A stretch of DNA of 64,000 nucleotides from Selaginella tamariscina. Lineage: Eukaryota > Streptophyta > Lycopodiopsida > Selaginellales > Selaginellaceae. The position numbers were made by a program, and so were the translations under genes. The DNA is taken from the NCBI GenBank assembly GCA_003024785.1, contig PUQB01000260.1, forward strand, positions 106,230 through 170,229. Reading direction: 5' to 3'. Below the pieces are notes generated by a model. The model worked only from the letters and a program-made list of their open reading frames with translations, made no database searches and was not told the DNA's origin. Shown piece by piece: positions 1 to 12,464 of the stretch; position 1 is the stretch's first letter, and the number at the start of each line of letters is the position of its first letter.

Positions 1-246
1 GTGTTAGAGACAACACAGTATATATACAAAAAAGACATGAAATTAAGATATCTTTTATATTGAAGATTAGGATTTATATATATAAAGGAAAGGTATATTC
101 TTAATCATATTAATTTAATAATAAATTAATTTAATTATAAAGACTAGCTACACCATAAGTATTTTTAAATTATTAAAATATTTATGGTGTAATTAATCCT
201 TTGTGTTCAATGTTAAGATTTATATATACAAAGGAAAAATATATTC
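1..246. other. AT-rich flank of retroelement
   Basis: No coding signal is visible. The stretch is AT-rich with short direct repeats of a sequence around 'gatttatatata' (about 69 and 220). It is the 3' flank of the minus-strand gypsy element that starts at 247. The last four bases, ATTC (243-246), match the four bases just beyond the other LTR (5144-5147), a likely target-site remnant. Confidence 0.5.
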
Positions 247-407
247 TATAAGAGCTCGGAATATAGAAATGTGTATATCCATTAGTTCAGAAACCCTAAC
301 TTATATACAAAAGCGAGTGGTTTAGATTGAATTCAATCCGATGATTATCAAAATTCACTATACTAATAATAGTATGTGCACATGCAGCCATACACGTGGA
401 TCTTACA
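247..407 (-). repeat. 3' LTR of gypsy copy 1
   Basis: About 161 bp, very similar to 4981-5143. Read on the minus strand it begins TGTAAGATCC and contains a CACGTG-like core near its start. Its outer end reads TTATA where the other LTR reads TTACA, so the terminal CA is mutated. Confidence 0.85.
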
Positions 408-429
408 TCATCCCCTCCTCTTGGAAGGG

Positions 430-3400
430 TAAGTTGGTTAGGGTTCTCTTGTAGATGGGCCTGGATCTAGAGGAACATCAAGAGGAAGCAGTGGTGGATT
501 TGTAGATGGCACAACTTGTTCCCGTTGCACAAAATGCTTCAACTGTTGCACATGTACAATCTCCGGAGGATCAATTAAATGTCATGCCGAACCTCATAAA
601 CTTGTGGCCCTACTTGCCATAACACTCGATACGGTCCTTTCCACTAAGGAAGGAGACTCTTAACTAAACCACGTACCATAAGCTTGGGAAAACGAATCAA
701 ACCAGTTCATCAACCTTGTACTCCGTAGGAGGAGATGATGCGAGTTGTAGCGTTGTTGTTGTCCTACTTGTACGCAGCCCAAGTGTTCTACTGACTTCGC
801 ACAAACCAATGGAAGAATGCTCGTCAAATACCGATCCCACGACCTAGCATCAGCAGCTTGCGATAACCGAGAAGGCAAACCCAACTCCGTTGGCAACACC
901 GGGTCATAACCATACAAGAGCTTATATGGGGAAGTACCAATGGAATTTTAAACTCCAGTGACATAAGCATATCGGAGAGACGGCAGATAACCATCCCAAT
1001 CCGAATGTTGAAAATTCACATACTTCGCAATCATCCCCTTGAAGGTTCTGACGAGCCGTTCCACTAAACCATATGTCTGAGGATGATAAGCACTTGTGAA
1101 AGTGTGGCGTATCCCTAGTCGAGATGTCAAAACATGAATTGTCTCAGCCATAGATGCAGGACCATTATCTGAGAGAATTTGCTCCGGACAAGAATGTTGA
1201 AACACGACCCGATTAAGGAGAAACTGACCAATCGTAGAAGCAGTCGCACTAGCAAGAGCACCAACTTCTACCCAACGAGTTAGGTAATCAGAAGCAATAA
1301 TAACGTACTCGTTGCCAACAGTTGACCGCGAAAATGTCCCATCAAATCAAATGCCACCAACTCAAACAGACGAGAAACTGCAATTGACTCCAACCGTCCT
1401 TTTGAAGCACATGGGGGAGTATTGCGAGCTTGGCACCACACACAGCTACGCACATACCGAATCACATCTCCTCAAAGCACCAACTTCCACCTAACGAGTT
1501 AGGTAGTCAGAACTCAGAAGCGATAATAACGTACTCGTTGCAGCAGCAACTCTGGCCAATAGAATGACTTCTACATCACACGACGATGTCCCATGTGCCC
1601 ACCAAGAATAGGAGAGTCATGGTAAGCATGGAGGAAGCGTGGAATGAAGATTGAAGGCACCACCAACCGCAAAGGATCATCTGGATCAGTCCCCACAAAA
1701 TAAAGAAGGTCATCCTGAAGGCGATACTGTGAATGTAAATGCCTGAAAGGCAAGTCATCAGCAAGTGATGCAGGATTCTCAAACCCATCACGAAGCCTTC
1801 GAATCCACGGCTCAACCTTTTGAGCTTCCCGAACCTCATCCAAACGGCAAATCTAACTCTGCATTCTGCGGACACTGAACGTCAAGCACAGCAACTGCTG
1901 ATGGTACGGAATCTTCATCCAAAAAGTCCACTGAAGCTGGAACAACTGGTTCCTCTGGGGCAACAGAAGAGAGAGAAGGTGGAAGAGGAGCCCGAGAAAG
2001 AGCATCAGCATCAGCCATGGAACTTGGGATGAACAACTTCAAAGTCGTAAATTTGAAGTTTCAAGGCCCACCGAGCAGTACCAATCAAATTCTTCCGCTT
2101 CAACAACGAAGTGACTGCTGCATGATCGCCTTCCAACAACGTCCGCGAACCATGCAAGTAGGCATGGAGCTTCTCAAAACCCCAAACTGCTGCTAGACAC
2201 TCCTTTTCTGTCGTGGAGTAATTCACCTCTGCTGGCTGCAATGTACGGCTGATGTACGCAATGGGATGTCGTTGGCCAGGAACACTCGTACTCTCCTGCA
2301 TCAATACGCCCCCGAGGCCGATGTCAGAAGCATCTACACGCAAGATGAAAGGACGGGTAATCCGGGTACGCCAAAACTGGAGGAGTCGTCAACAACTCTT
2401 TGAGATCTGCAAATGCCTGCTTGCAATCCTTAGACCAAACAAAAGAAGTCATTGACGATTTCAACAACGCGCGCAACGGTGCAGTACGATCTGAAAGATG
2501 ATCCACAAAACGACCCAGATATTGTACCTTGCCAAGAAAGCGTTGCACATCATTCACACACTTTGGCGTAGGGAACTTCAAAACTGCAACTAGTTTGTCA
2601 GGATCGACTTGCAAACCTTCACGTGAAATGCGATAACCCAGATAAGTGGTGTCCTTTGATCCAAACACACACTTAGATGGCTTCAACTTCAAACCAACTT
2701 CCCGCAGCCGATCCAAAACCTTACGTACATCACCGACATGCTCCTCCCACGTTCCATCCGAATGGATCAAAACATCATCGATGAAATCGGCAGTCACCTC
2801 CGGCATGTCGCAAAGAACCTCGTCCATCATACGCTGGAAAGTTGCTGGAGCATTGCTCAAACCGAAAGGCATCACCAAGAACTCGTACAGGCCAAATGGT
2901 GTCCGAAAAGCAGTCTTGGGAATGTCCATGTCAGCCATCGGAACTTGCCAATATCCAGATGCGAGATCTAACTTGGTGAACCAACGGCTCCGCCCCAGTC
3001 GATCCAAAAGGTCTGCAGTATGAGGAAGTGGGTACACATCTGAGACGGTTACCTCATTTAATGGGCGATAGTCAATGCAGAATCGAACGCTCCCATCAGG
3101 CTTCGTCACAAGGTGAGGTTCGCACGCCCAAGGACTTCGAGATTTAACACCCTTCTCCAACATCTCTTTGACATTCGCTCGTAAGATCTTGAGCTCCTTT
3201 GGTGACGACGCCGAACAGGTACCTTGATTGGCCTAGCATCTCCAGTTGGAATAGGGTGGCGTGTCGCAATCTTGGCCCCAGATGACAAGTCGAAGTTGAA
3301 AAGATCAGCATACTCCTTCTTGAGTTGATCAACAACTACAGCACGACGATCATCTGATGGATCCAGAGAAGAAAGGAAGAGCATGAAGGGAAAATGGTTG

Positions 3401-3890
3401 GAAATAGGGTGAGACAAAAGTGATGGAAGCAGAGGTGGAAGCAGATGGACGAAGTGGAATAGAAGTAAGAGGAATGGAAGAAAGACGAGGGAGAGTCAAA
3501 CAAGGGGGAGACTTTTCAAAGTCACACTTGGCATGATTGCGAGTTAACCAATCCATACCAATAAGGTGAAAAGCTTGACTCGGCACCACCCGCAAAGATT
3601 GAAGCTCGAGCTCACGATCATCCACACGAAAACAATGTCCACTTCATCCCGAACAAGCATGAGTATGTCCGTTGCCGTACAGAATGAAGACTGGTTCTAC
3701 CACGACGCAAATGAAGGCTGCAACGTGTAGCAACAGATTGAGAAACAAGGACAAACTTGAACCTGTATCCACCAACATGAAAGGAAAACAGCGTGTGATT
3801 AAACGAGCTTGAAAAGTGAAAACCGGATGATTTGGTGCCGAGTGAACCCCTTGATGATACTCCCGAAAGAAAGATGGAGGGGTCACTAAT
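430..3890 (-). pseudogene. pol of gypsy copy 1 (PR-RT-RNaseH-INT), frameshifted
   Basis: Read on the minus strand, fragments follow one another in several frames. The protease motif LVDTGSS lies near 3770. The best-kept piece is reverse transcriptase (about 2324-3163, 279 codons), with the fingers/palm motifs KLDLASGYWQ and VMPFGLSNAP and the active site FIDDVLIHS, where most gypsy elements have YIDD. RNase H follows at about 2011-2343 with RVDASDIGLGG and TTEKECLA. Integrase has an HHCC zinc finger split over frames (HDSPILGGHMGH near 1580, then CVWCQA near 1430), the core FDLMG, SDNGPA and the ERLVR glutamate (about 948-1205). A roughly 55-bp piece of the integrase region is present twice, near 1260 and 1480. 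The protein could not be made in one piece from this copy. Confidence 0.85.
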
Positions 3891-3912
3891 TTATTCGCAC
3901 GAGGACCCTCCT

Positions 3913-4840
3913 CTACTCGTGCGATTCGTCGTTTCCCGGAAGATCCACCGCATCACAACCTTCCACTGCAGCAGCACCAACCGGACGTTGTTGACGCCAT
4001 GGCCTCCATCCTGGAAATGGGACGCCATGGAACGCCAATGGAAACCGTTGACAGCGCCGATACGTGTGTCCAACCTCATCACACGCCCAACAGAACTGCA
4101 CGTCCACGTCCTCGTCCACGGGCCCCACCTTGTGCTGGTACACGAGCGGCAACAGCCTCAACCTCCATCGGAGCAGGTCCATCCCCAACATGAAGTGGAA
4201 CGAGAGCACGTGAAGGGCAAGTGGGAGAGGTGACGACTCATATCGTTGTGCCAGCCTCAAAGCATCGTCAAGAGTCACTGGAGCTAGTGCATGCACAAGC
4301 CCCACAAGGTCTTGACGAAGTGCTGGCCACAACATACCTAACTTGATGCGTTCCGACATGTTAGGTTCTGCACGCAGCAAAAGGCTTCGAAAGCGAACAC
4401 CAAACTGCATCACCGACTCAGATGGCTCCTGACGAATACGATGCAACTGCTGAAAAGCATCATCACAGTCGTCCGCATGCCCAAATGCACGTTTGAAGAT
4501 CTCTGGAAGAATATTCCAATCTCCACGAGTTGCAACGTCCAGACCATTGTACCACTGCAACGCCGTCCCTTGAAGACAAGTAGGAAACTCGCGCAAACAC
4601 TGAGCACCGTCCCACGAATGATATGTGGCAACCACAGTGAAGTGGTCAAACCAATGGTACACATCATCTCCAGGATTTCCGCGAAAGAAATCCGGTCGGA
4701 CACGGGGGTTTGCAACATGAGTAGGAGGAGTACCCTGGTGTGAATGCTGCCATCAACTGAGAATGATTGTTCAATTGCACACGCATGGCATCCAACTGCA
4801 TGAGTAACTGCTCCACACAAGGGATTTGTTGTTGTGGATC
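3913..4840 (-). pseudogene. gag of gypsy copy 1, frameshifted
   Basis: A 249-codon open frame (3913-4662) carries the retrotransposon gag domain, with the typical ALQWYNGL segment and the RQEPSESVMQFGVRF block. Near its end is a CX2CX4HX4C zinc knuckle, CWACDEVGHTYRRC, with all four metal ligands. The N-terminal part, which contains QLLMQLDAM, continues upstream in other frames to about 4840, so the start is broken. Gag would package the element's RNA in cytoplasmic particles. The same gag lies at 17227-17930 in copy 2. Confidence 0.85.
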
Positions 4841-4980
4841 ATGGACAAGAAAAGACAAAATCCACAAGAAAGGAATAGATCTAGACAATGGAAAAGCTAG
4901 ACTAAGAAGATAAAGAAAATAATAAAAAGACACAAATCCGAGCATTCGTAGATGATTAGAGGTGCCCCTCACCTCCATCA

Positions 4981-5143
4981 TGTAAGAGCTCGAAATATAA
5001 AAATGTATATCCATTAGTTCAAAAACCCTAATTTATATACAAGAGCTAGTAATCTAAATTGAATCCAATCCGATGGTTATCAAAATACACTATGCTAACA
5101 AACAATAGTATGTGCACATGCAGCCGTACACGTGGATCTTATA
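4981..5143 (-). repeat. 5' LTR of gypsy copy 1
   Basis: About 163 bp, matching 247-407. On the minus strand it ends GAGCTCTTACA, followed directly by TGATGGAGGTGAGGGG, the expected place for the primer binding site. Copy 2 has TTGGTGGAGGTGAGGGG at the same place. I cannot assign the priming tRNA with certainty. Confidence 0.85.
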
Positions 5144-5870
5144 ATTCTTAATTATATTTAGATTATTTTATAAATTAATAATAAATTATTATAATTATAA
5201 AATTAGATATATTATAAATATTTTTAATAATTTCTAGAGTATTCTATAGTTAACTTTAATTACGTTAGTTTCACATTATGAAATTAGACTATGTAGCATT
5301 ATATTTTCGTATTACTTAATATATCTTCTGTTTTAAATACATATCCGTAATGAATATATAACTAAATATTTAAATATTGATCTAGCACTTGTACGATTAA
5401 AACAATTTGACTATTTCAATCAATTAAGTGTTTAAATTCCTGCCTATTACATTCTTTTGATAATTATTAGTCCTTTATATTTTAATTAAAGATTTTAATG
5501 TGCTACATTTGTGTGCATATGATAATTAACATATATATAAATTAATGATACTGTTATGTTAGGACGTGATCACGCACACACTCCATCTAAGAGACTAAGA
5601 TTTGTGAATGCAATTAAAATCAATTGCTGGTATGAAGTCCAATACGTGAAATATACGTATCTCAAAATGTTATTTTAAAAGAGTTTATAATTGTCTTCTA
5701 GATGCTCGCCGGTTATTATTATTATTAATATTACACTAATTATTATTAAGAATATTAACAATGTAAACAGTTTGTGTTAAACGACAACATCAAAATTATG
5801 TGATGCGATCTTATATATTTTTGAAATTTAAAAACTTACATTGTTACCAAAACTTCATGCACTTTAATTA

Positions 5871-5911
<41 letters not shown>

Positions 5912-6338
5912 TCATAATTAATTTATAATCCAAAGAACCATGGCATTTAGTTCATTCCAATTTGCTATGAATTATGTTTAAATAGTTTTATTATTCCATT
6001 CTAATTCTAACAAGATTTTTTTTTAAAGTGGCAATTATTTGAATTTGCTTAAAATTTTATATTTAACATTGTTAGAAATTTTATATTTAGTTTTTTTCTT
6101 TTTTTTAAAAAAAATAGACTAGCTTTGATATTTATTAATCTATAAATTTTAAAATTAAAATTCTTTATACTTTAACTTTTATATTTGAATTTATTAAATA
6201 TATTCTGTAGTGTATACAATTTATAAAATCTCAAGAGTGGTATTTGTGTAATTCACCTCATACACACAAATCCAGAATGTATGTATTTATATGTATTTGA
6301 ATATACTATCTTCGTAAGCACACATACATACGTACATA

Positions 6339-6373
<35 letters not shown>

Positions 6374-7497
6374 AAAACTACACTTATGAAGCTCTTGTAG
6401 CTTGATTCCTTGCCTCTTTGACTTTTGATTACTCCAGCCATGATGCATACAGAATATAGTACACAATATTTTTATAAATATTTGTATATAAATATGATGA
6501 TTCTACATCCGTCGTACATGTTAAGGAAACGTAGCTTATACATTTTCTTGTATATATATCTTGAAATTTAAAAATTGCATATATACATAATTTTATTATT
6601 TTATTCTATTTCATTTCAATTTTGAACACAAATAAATAAAATAATAAAGAATATTTCATTAATTTTTAAATAAAGCGGTTATTATTTGGATTTGCTTAAA
6701 ATAAACATTCAAATTAAACATTTTAGAAATATTATATAAAGTCTTTTAAAATGATTTTACTTTACAATAATTAAAATTTTAAATGATAAATGCTAAAATT
6801 AAAATTACTGTTCTGACTTTTTATATTTTAAATTATTTAAATATATTCTGTCTTAGGTGTGTTGAAGTCTAATATGCAATTATAAAATCTATATAATATG
6901 CAAATTTTTTGGATTTCAAGTATTTATGTACATACACACGTTTTAATACTCAATACTGATAACAAGAATGTATGTATTTCTATGTATTTGAATATATCTA
7001 CGAATATAATCTATACAACTTAAGTGCCCACCTAAAAATAAAAAGAAAGCGTCAATATATTAAATAGTAAAAATTTGAGTGTACATATGTGTATATATAT
7101 ATATATATATATATTGAAAAATACACTTATGGAGCTGTATGTCTTGTAGCTTGATTCCTTGCCTTTTACATTTGATTCCCCTTTTACTCCAGCCATGGAT
7201 GTACTATACTGCATACAGAATATCGTATATAATATTTGTATATAAATATTTATATGCATATAGGACAATCTATATGCATTCCATGCTTTTATACGTACAG
7301 ACATAGACAGGCTGCATGTTAAGAAAACGTAACTTATACAATATATTAGAGAGAGAGAGAGAGAGTGCTATACGCACAAGGGCATTAAGAAGTGTCCACG
7401 CAACATAAACTAACATAATAAATCAGCATAGAACCACAAATCACGTGTGTGTGTGTGTGTGAAATATGTGAAAATCTAATATATTTCTTACCAGATA
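5144..7497. other. AT-rich intergenic repeats downstream of RING gene
   Basis: No convincing gene. About 5250-6000 is a diverged direct repeat of 13050-13840 (shared blocks such as 'gtgttaaacgac' and 'catatatataaattaat'). A second, local tandem duplication joins about 6240-6550 with 6940-7350 (shared 'cttgtagcttgattcc' and 'actccagccat'). A (TA)n tract lies at about 5872-5907 and another at about 6340-6370, with GA and GT tracts near 7350 and 7450. Confidence 0.5.
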
Positions 7498-9346
7498 TTA
7501 GTAAAGGTTAAGAATGTCTACAATCTCTTTGTTGCATAGCGGGCATGTCCCTCTAGCCTGCTGAAGATCCTGAGAACACCTCCTACAGAAAGTATGCCCA
7601 CATGGTATAAATGCTGCACCTTTCTGCCGTCCCATACATACGCAACACATCTACACAACATGTACATGTATATTGTTAGTAGCTACATACATATATACAT
7701 AAAAACGTGTGTGTTTGTGTGTACCTCGACAAGCATCGAATCGGAGAGTATATCAGGTCTGTCTGGAGAATCAATCATTTGCCTGTTCATGAAAATTATA
7801 CCACTTCCCTCTTCTGCTTCCCGTAGTAATGACATTAATGAGACTCTCATTGGTGTTTCCGGTACACTCGCTGTGTCCGGTGCAAAGTTTAATGATGTTG
7901 TTGTTATTTCAGGACCACCAGACACGCTTGAAGCACCCCCTACAAGAATATAATACGTAAGTATGAGGCATTTCTACGTATATACACGTATGGACACACA
8001 CACACACACACACACACACAAGAGAGAGAGAGAGGAACATGCGTAGGCACGTGTATACATAACTCTATGCAAGATACCTATATGTCTATGTATACGTAAG
8101 AATCCACATGAGGCGTATGGTACGCATGTGCTGAGTTTACACAAATGTATATATAACATAAAACACACACGTCTAACTACACACGTATATGACAAAATTA
8201 TATGTACTATACATTTATTTAATATATAAAGATAATATAATCACCAACTGAAGAACTGGGACGGTGCAGGCTAACTCTATTGAGGTCTCCTCGAACAGAC
8301 TGACTTCTCGAGTGGTCAAACTGACTCCTTGAGTGGTCAAACTGCACACCAAATGCAACCCATCTCTGATCTGGATTGTCCAAATTCCGCTCTTCCCATA
8401 GAAGTGCACTTAAAAGCCTTCTCCCATTTGCATTATGCGACGGAGTCATTCCTGTATACACACAACTTACATATACATACATACATATAGTCATATATAT
8501 ACACAAATTATTAAACATGCTACCTGATGTTGAAGCCACTTCTGCATTACCAGCTTGGGCATCAGAAGATGGTCTCATTAAGTTAAGTACTGCCTGAAGC
8601 ATTGGAGGAGTGTCTGTAGTACTAGTTTGCACTTCCCCTGAGTTAGTACAATTGTTGTTCGAACTCTCGGCTTCAATATCCGCAAGCAACAGTCTCTCTC
8701 TAAGTGTCACTTTGCGTTGGGTACCTGTTTATAACACGAAACATTCTTAGAGAGAGAGAGTTCCATGCATGAATGTGTCCCTGATTTATCATACACTAGT
8801 GTATGTCCAAGAAATTTTCTACTTACAGACATAGATAATAAGCCTTTCTCTCTCTCTCTGTCTCACACACACACACACACGAGCACATATGTAAAGATAG
8901 ACACACAACAAAGTACGATATGTTACCAATGTATGTAAATGCTGACTTGATGTCAATACGATCCATGTTTGTAGGATCTCCTCTGTGGGTTTGATTACTT
9001 AACTCATCTCAATTATGCATCTTATACACGTTTCAATGGGGACACAGTATATGTGTGTACTGGAGATACCTGAGCGGTTCTCTCTGAGGAGTCTCTGTAG
9101 AACACGTTCCGCATCCTGACATAGATCGCTCAGCCGGTCCCCAAACTCCATTCTGGCTGATGCAATGACGGCAGCCAATCTGTTGATTCTCGAATCTCTC
9201 GAATCCCGTCCAATGCTCGAATCCCGCATTGCTTTCCACAGATCCATCCTCTTCCTCTCTTCTTCCCTCTTCCTCTTCGAGATAAAACCCAGAAGCTTTC
9301 TAGCAATGTTCTTCCCTGGATAACACTCTCTCAATTGTCTCTCCAT
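7498..9346 (-). CDS. RING-type (C3HC4) E3 ubiquitin ligase, plant family
   Basis: Five exons join in frame: 9346-9070, 8724-8524, 8451-8245, 7939-7725 and 7650-7498, giving 350 residues. All introns are GT-AG. The C-terminal exon encodes a complete C3HC4 RING at residues 302-339 (CCVC, PCGHTFCRRC, CPLC), ending EIVDILNLY. Exon 4 carries the RVSLMSLL motif that precedes the RING in a plant family of similar layout. The N-terminus is basic (KRKREEERKR, about 25-34) and Ser/Arg-rich; a repeated FDHSRSQ lies in exon 3. The role is inferred from the RING: recruiting an E2 and transferring ubiquitin to an unknown substrate. The start at 9346 is followed by the open frame, but a near-copy of the first 12 codons lies upstream at 9403 and ends at a stop. 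A 5' UTR exon may lie near 10340-10430, placing the promoter head to head with SmF. Confidence 0.85.
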
Positions 9347-9367
9347 ATATGACTATATATATATATG

Positions 9368-9403
9368 CTTGCCTGGATATGACTCTCTTAATTGCCTTTC
9401 CAT
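9368..9403 (-). other. upstream ORF from duplicated N-terminal codons
   Basis: The minus strand from 9403 reads MERQLRESYPGK, almost the same as the main start at 9346 (MERQLRECYPGK). The two ATGs are 57 bases apart and in the same frame, but an in-frame TAG lies two codons before the second ATG (TAG TCA TAT ATG). The first copy is therefore a short upstream ORF of 16 codons. It arose by tandem duplication of about 36 bp. Confidence 0.6.
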
Positions 9404-10129
9404 TCTGCTGGTGTTATAAAAGCTTGGTGTAGTGAGACCCGATATGATCTCCTCCCCTATGTCTGTCATGATTGGCCACCACAACGCATTCCTGCTGTCG
9501 TGTCAGCCTGTTCAAGAGGTCCTACCAATCTCCAAAATATGCACTGCACACGGCAGCTCTCGGTTTTAAAAACACTTTACATTTGCTGATCCAATCTGCT
9601 TAGCATAGCAAGACAAAATATATATAATCTATCTAATAATAACACAACTCATCTGCACACATATATGATGTCGTTGTTAAGGGAAACACGCCTCTACATA
9701 GCGTCTAAGGAACAGAGACATACTACAGTAACCAAGAAAAGATTCAAAGGTAAAACTTATATACACAAGTGAAAAGACAACTACCTAGAAAAACTAGTGA
9801 AATTAAACAAAGCCCAAGAGTCAAGCCATAGTTAAATAAAACTATATATATATTCGTGGTATAATACACAGTTGCTTGCGAACAAAGCATGACAAGACGC
9901 ATGTAAAAGACGGGGACTGGTGTCGTGTGTGTATATGTATTAAAACCAATGAACATGTCCAAAAAACAAAGATATCGTTATTACTACGAGCATACAAACA
10001 AAATTATTCAGGGTCAACTTCCATATACCCTACGTGTGACCACATAAACGCAACGGGATGGAATGAACAAGAAATAGAACACGGAAATGTAAAAAAGAGA
10101 GAAATTTGGGACTTCAATATGCAAGATTG

Positions 10130-10275
10130 TTCACAAGAACCATAGAAATCGATATATACTGCAAGAACCATGGAAATCGATATATACCTTGCAAGAACCG
10201 TAAAAATCGATATATACCTTGCTAGAATCCTAGAAATTGATAAATACTATGCAAGAACTACAAAAATTGGCACAA
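10130..10275. repeat. 30-bp minisatellite, about five units
   Basis: Units of about 28-30 bp resembling 'gcaagaaccatggaaatcg' followed by 'atatatacctt' are repeated with increasing divergence from 10130 to 10275. They lie in the presumed first intron or 5' region of the minus-strand RING gene. Confidence 0.8.
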
Positions 10276-10339
10276 AATCATAGGAATGATTAAAATATAG
10301 CTCATTCTAATGAGAGATCGATAAGCATTCGCAATTACA

Positions 10340-10768
10340 TACCGGAATACGAGGCCGCCGAAGAAGCCGCTACTAGCGCCGGAAGAACCCTACGAGACTC
10401 TTTCAGAAACAGAGAGAAAAATGCCTGACTACGTGCTTGATAGAGGCGACAAAACCAAGACGAAGAAAAGAACGGCCGGCAGTGGTATCCGACGTGGAAA
10501 GACACGTCAACACCGTGGAGGGGTCCACGTGTCTATTTTAAGTGGCCATGTGGGATCGTTTATGTGCAGTTTTTGGATATGACATTTGGCAGGACATTAT
10601 GCTGTCTTTGTCCTAGTGTTTAACTATTGCGTTAGACTACTTTACTTTACGGTTGACACCTTGACTTTAATTGACATAATGTAATAGTGACGTGTATTAA
10701 AGATAATTAGGTTTACCCTGTTCTAGGGTTCCTGATTTAGGGTTTATTGAGCAGCGGAGGCGCAAGCT
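10340..10768. promoter_or_regulatory. head-to-head promoter, RING gene / SmF
   Basis: On the minus strand a donor-like TATTCCG-GTATGT near 10340 ends a probable 5' UTR exon of the RING gene that extends to about 10430. The SmF ATG on the plus strand is at 10769. About 340 bp separate the two. Inside are two inverted ACGTGTC elements (10501-10507 on minus, 10527-10533 on plus), which match ABRE/G-box-like cores. TTAGGGTTT telobox-like sequence lies just before the SmF start (about 10735). Confidence 0.5.
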
Positions 10769-11375
10769 ATGGCGGTAAGTGATCTCTCCCTCCCTCCTCT
10801 CCTCTGTCTCTCCCTCTCTAATGGGGTATCGTTTCGCAGACAGTACCAGTGAATCCCAAACCCTTTCTCAACGAGCTCACGGGGAAGAACGTGATTGTCA
10901 AGCTCAAATGGGGAATGGAATACAAAGGTACTGTGCGTCCGTGTGTGTGTGTGTGTAATTATTAAAGCTGTGGCTGTTGTTGACAGGCTTCTTGGTCTCT
11001 GTGGATTCTTACATGAACTTGCAGGTTTGTTAGAAATACTAATTGGGTTTATCTAGTTTCACTTTTTTTCTTTATCAGCTTGCAAACACTGAAGAGTTCA
11101 TTGATGGGCAACTCGCTGGCAACTTGGGCGAAGTGCTTATACGGTATGACTGTGTGTGTGTGTGTGTGTGTGTTGTATATATGTGTCTATACTCATAGAT
11201 ATACGATGTTTTATACAAATTCATTACGAAAATCTGTGTTTTCTTATGCAACTCTTTTATGCTAGTTAGAAATTGGACATTTGATATCCATCATATGCTT
11301 ATATCGTATGTATACAGGTGCAACAATGTGCTTTACCTTCGAGGGGTTCCAGAGGAGCAAGCGGCTTCACAGTGA
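10769..11375 (+). CDS. SmF: small nuclear ribonucleoprotein F (SmF)
   Basis: Five exons: 10769-10774, 10840-10927, 10987-11024, 11079-11143 and 11318-11375. They encode 84 residues, the usual size. SmF is one of seven Sm proteins that form the ring on the uridine-rich site of spliceosomal U1, U2, U4 and U5 snRNAs. The Sm1 motif is clear ([13 protein letters not shown], then [19 protein letters not shown]), as is the Sm2 motif ([15 protein letters not shown]). The first exon holds only ATG GCG before the intron. Two introns start with GT-rich microsatellites just after the donor (10928 and 11144). The acidic tail is short (EEQAASQ) compared with other plants. Near-complete conservation makes this a confident call. 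Confidence 0.96.
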
Positions 11376-12395
11376 AAGTGGGTCCATTAAAATGCAAACC
11401 TATGTCTATTTTTTGATGGTGTAGACTATTAACATAGTTTGTTTTAAGGTCAAACTCGAGCAGTACACACACACACACACACACACACGTATATAAAGTT
11501 CAATAACTTTTTTCTTATACATTTTACACAAACCGCATTCATACATATGCTAATTGAGGGTTTAAAATTTATTTTTAATTTTTATTTAATATTTAAAATC
11601 TTGATTCTTTTGATATTTAAGTTTACTTAATTTTATTTTTAGTTCAAGATCTAAAATCTTGATTTGTTTTGATATATTTAAGTTTACTTAATTTGAGATG
11701 CATTCTTGATCTCATTTGGTATATTCTATAAATAAATCAAACTTACATATTTATATATGTAAGTAGATTTATATAGATATTAAATCTATGAATAAAGTAT
11801 TTAATTGAAATTAATAACTTCAATATAAATTTATAAATTGAAACAATCATATACTACACAAAATTATCTTTGTTGTTGACACGTAAGACGTTGACACGTG
11901 GAAGTTATCTTTCAGTTTGTACATTGATATGCACCTTGCAAGGCTGTTTCATTTCATTGTCAGTTTTGAAGAACATGTATTACATGAATACCCCCTTTTA
12001 TATATTTATAAATAATTTTGTAGTACTTGTATAAATTTATCTAATAATTAATATTATGATTAATTTATTAATGTATTTTAATGAGCTTCATTTAATAACT
12101 AATACTGGAATCAATTTAAATAAGATTATATATATTAATATTTATGCACATAACATTTATATTAACATGAATAAATTGATCTTTGTGTATTTGTACAAAA
12201 AAACATTCACAAAAATATATTGAAGCATTTCTTGACATAGTAAATAAATATTCTTATTTATTCTCTTCAAAAATCTTTGATACTTTTGTCTAAATATAAT
12301 ATATATATGTATATTTAGAATATGTGAGTGTATATCCAAGGTATCTCTCCATATGTGTAAATTTTATAAAGGTATGTTGAAATCAACAGAAGCAG

Positions 12396-12464
<69 letters not shown>

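Larger units (their letters stand above)
247..5143 (-). mobile_element. Ty3/gypsy LTR retrotransposon, copy 1 (short-LTR family)
   Basis: A full-length but mutated element read on the minus strand. It has a 5' LTR (4981-5143), a gag with a zinc knuckle, then protease, reverse transcriptase, RNase H and integrase in that order (Ty3/gypsy order), and a 3' LTR (247-407). A purine-rich tract reading GAGGAGGGGATGA on the minus strand sits just inside the 3' LTR. LTRs of about 160 bp are unusually short for a plant gypsy element. Flanks share ATTC, a 4-bp candidate target duplication. Frameshifts and stops break the ORF in gag, between protease and RT, and in integrase, so it looks non-autonomous now. 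It is the same family as the plus-strand element at 16901-21501 but better preserved. I see no clear chromodomain after integrase. Confidence 0.9.

Noticed and set aside
3832..4233. 133-codon plus-strand ORF over gag of gypsy copy 1
   Set aside because: It is antisense to a gag frame with a clear zinc knuckle, and its protein shows no domain.
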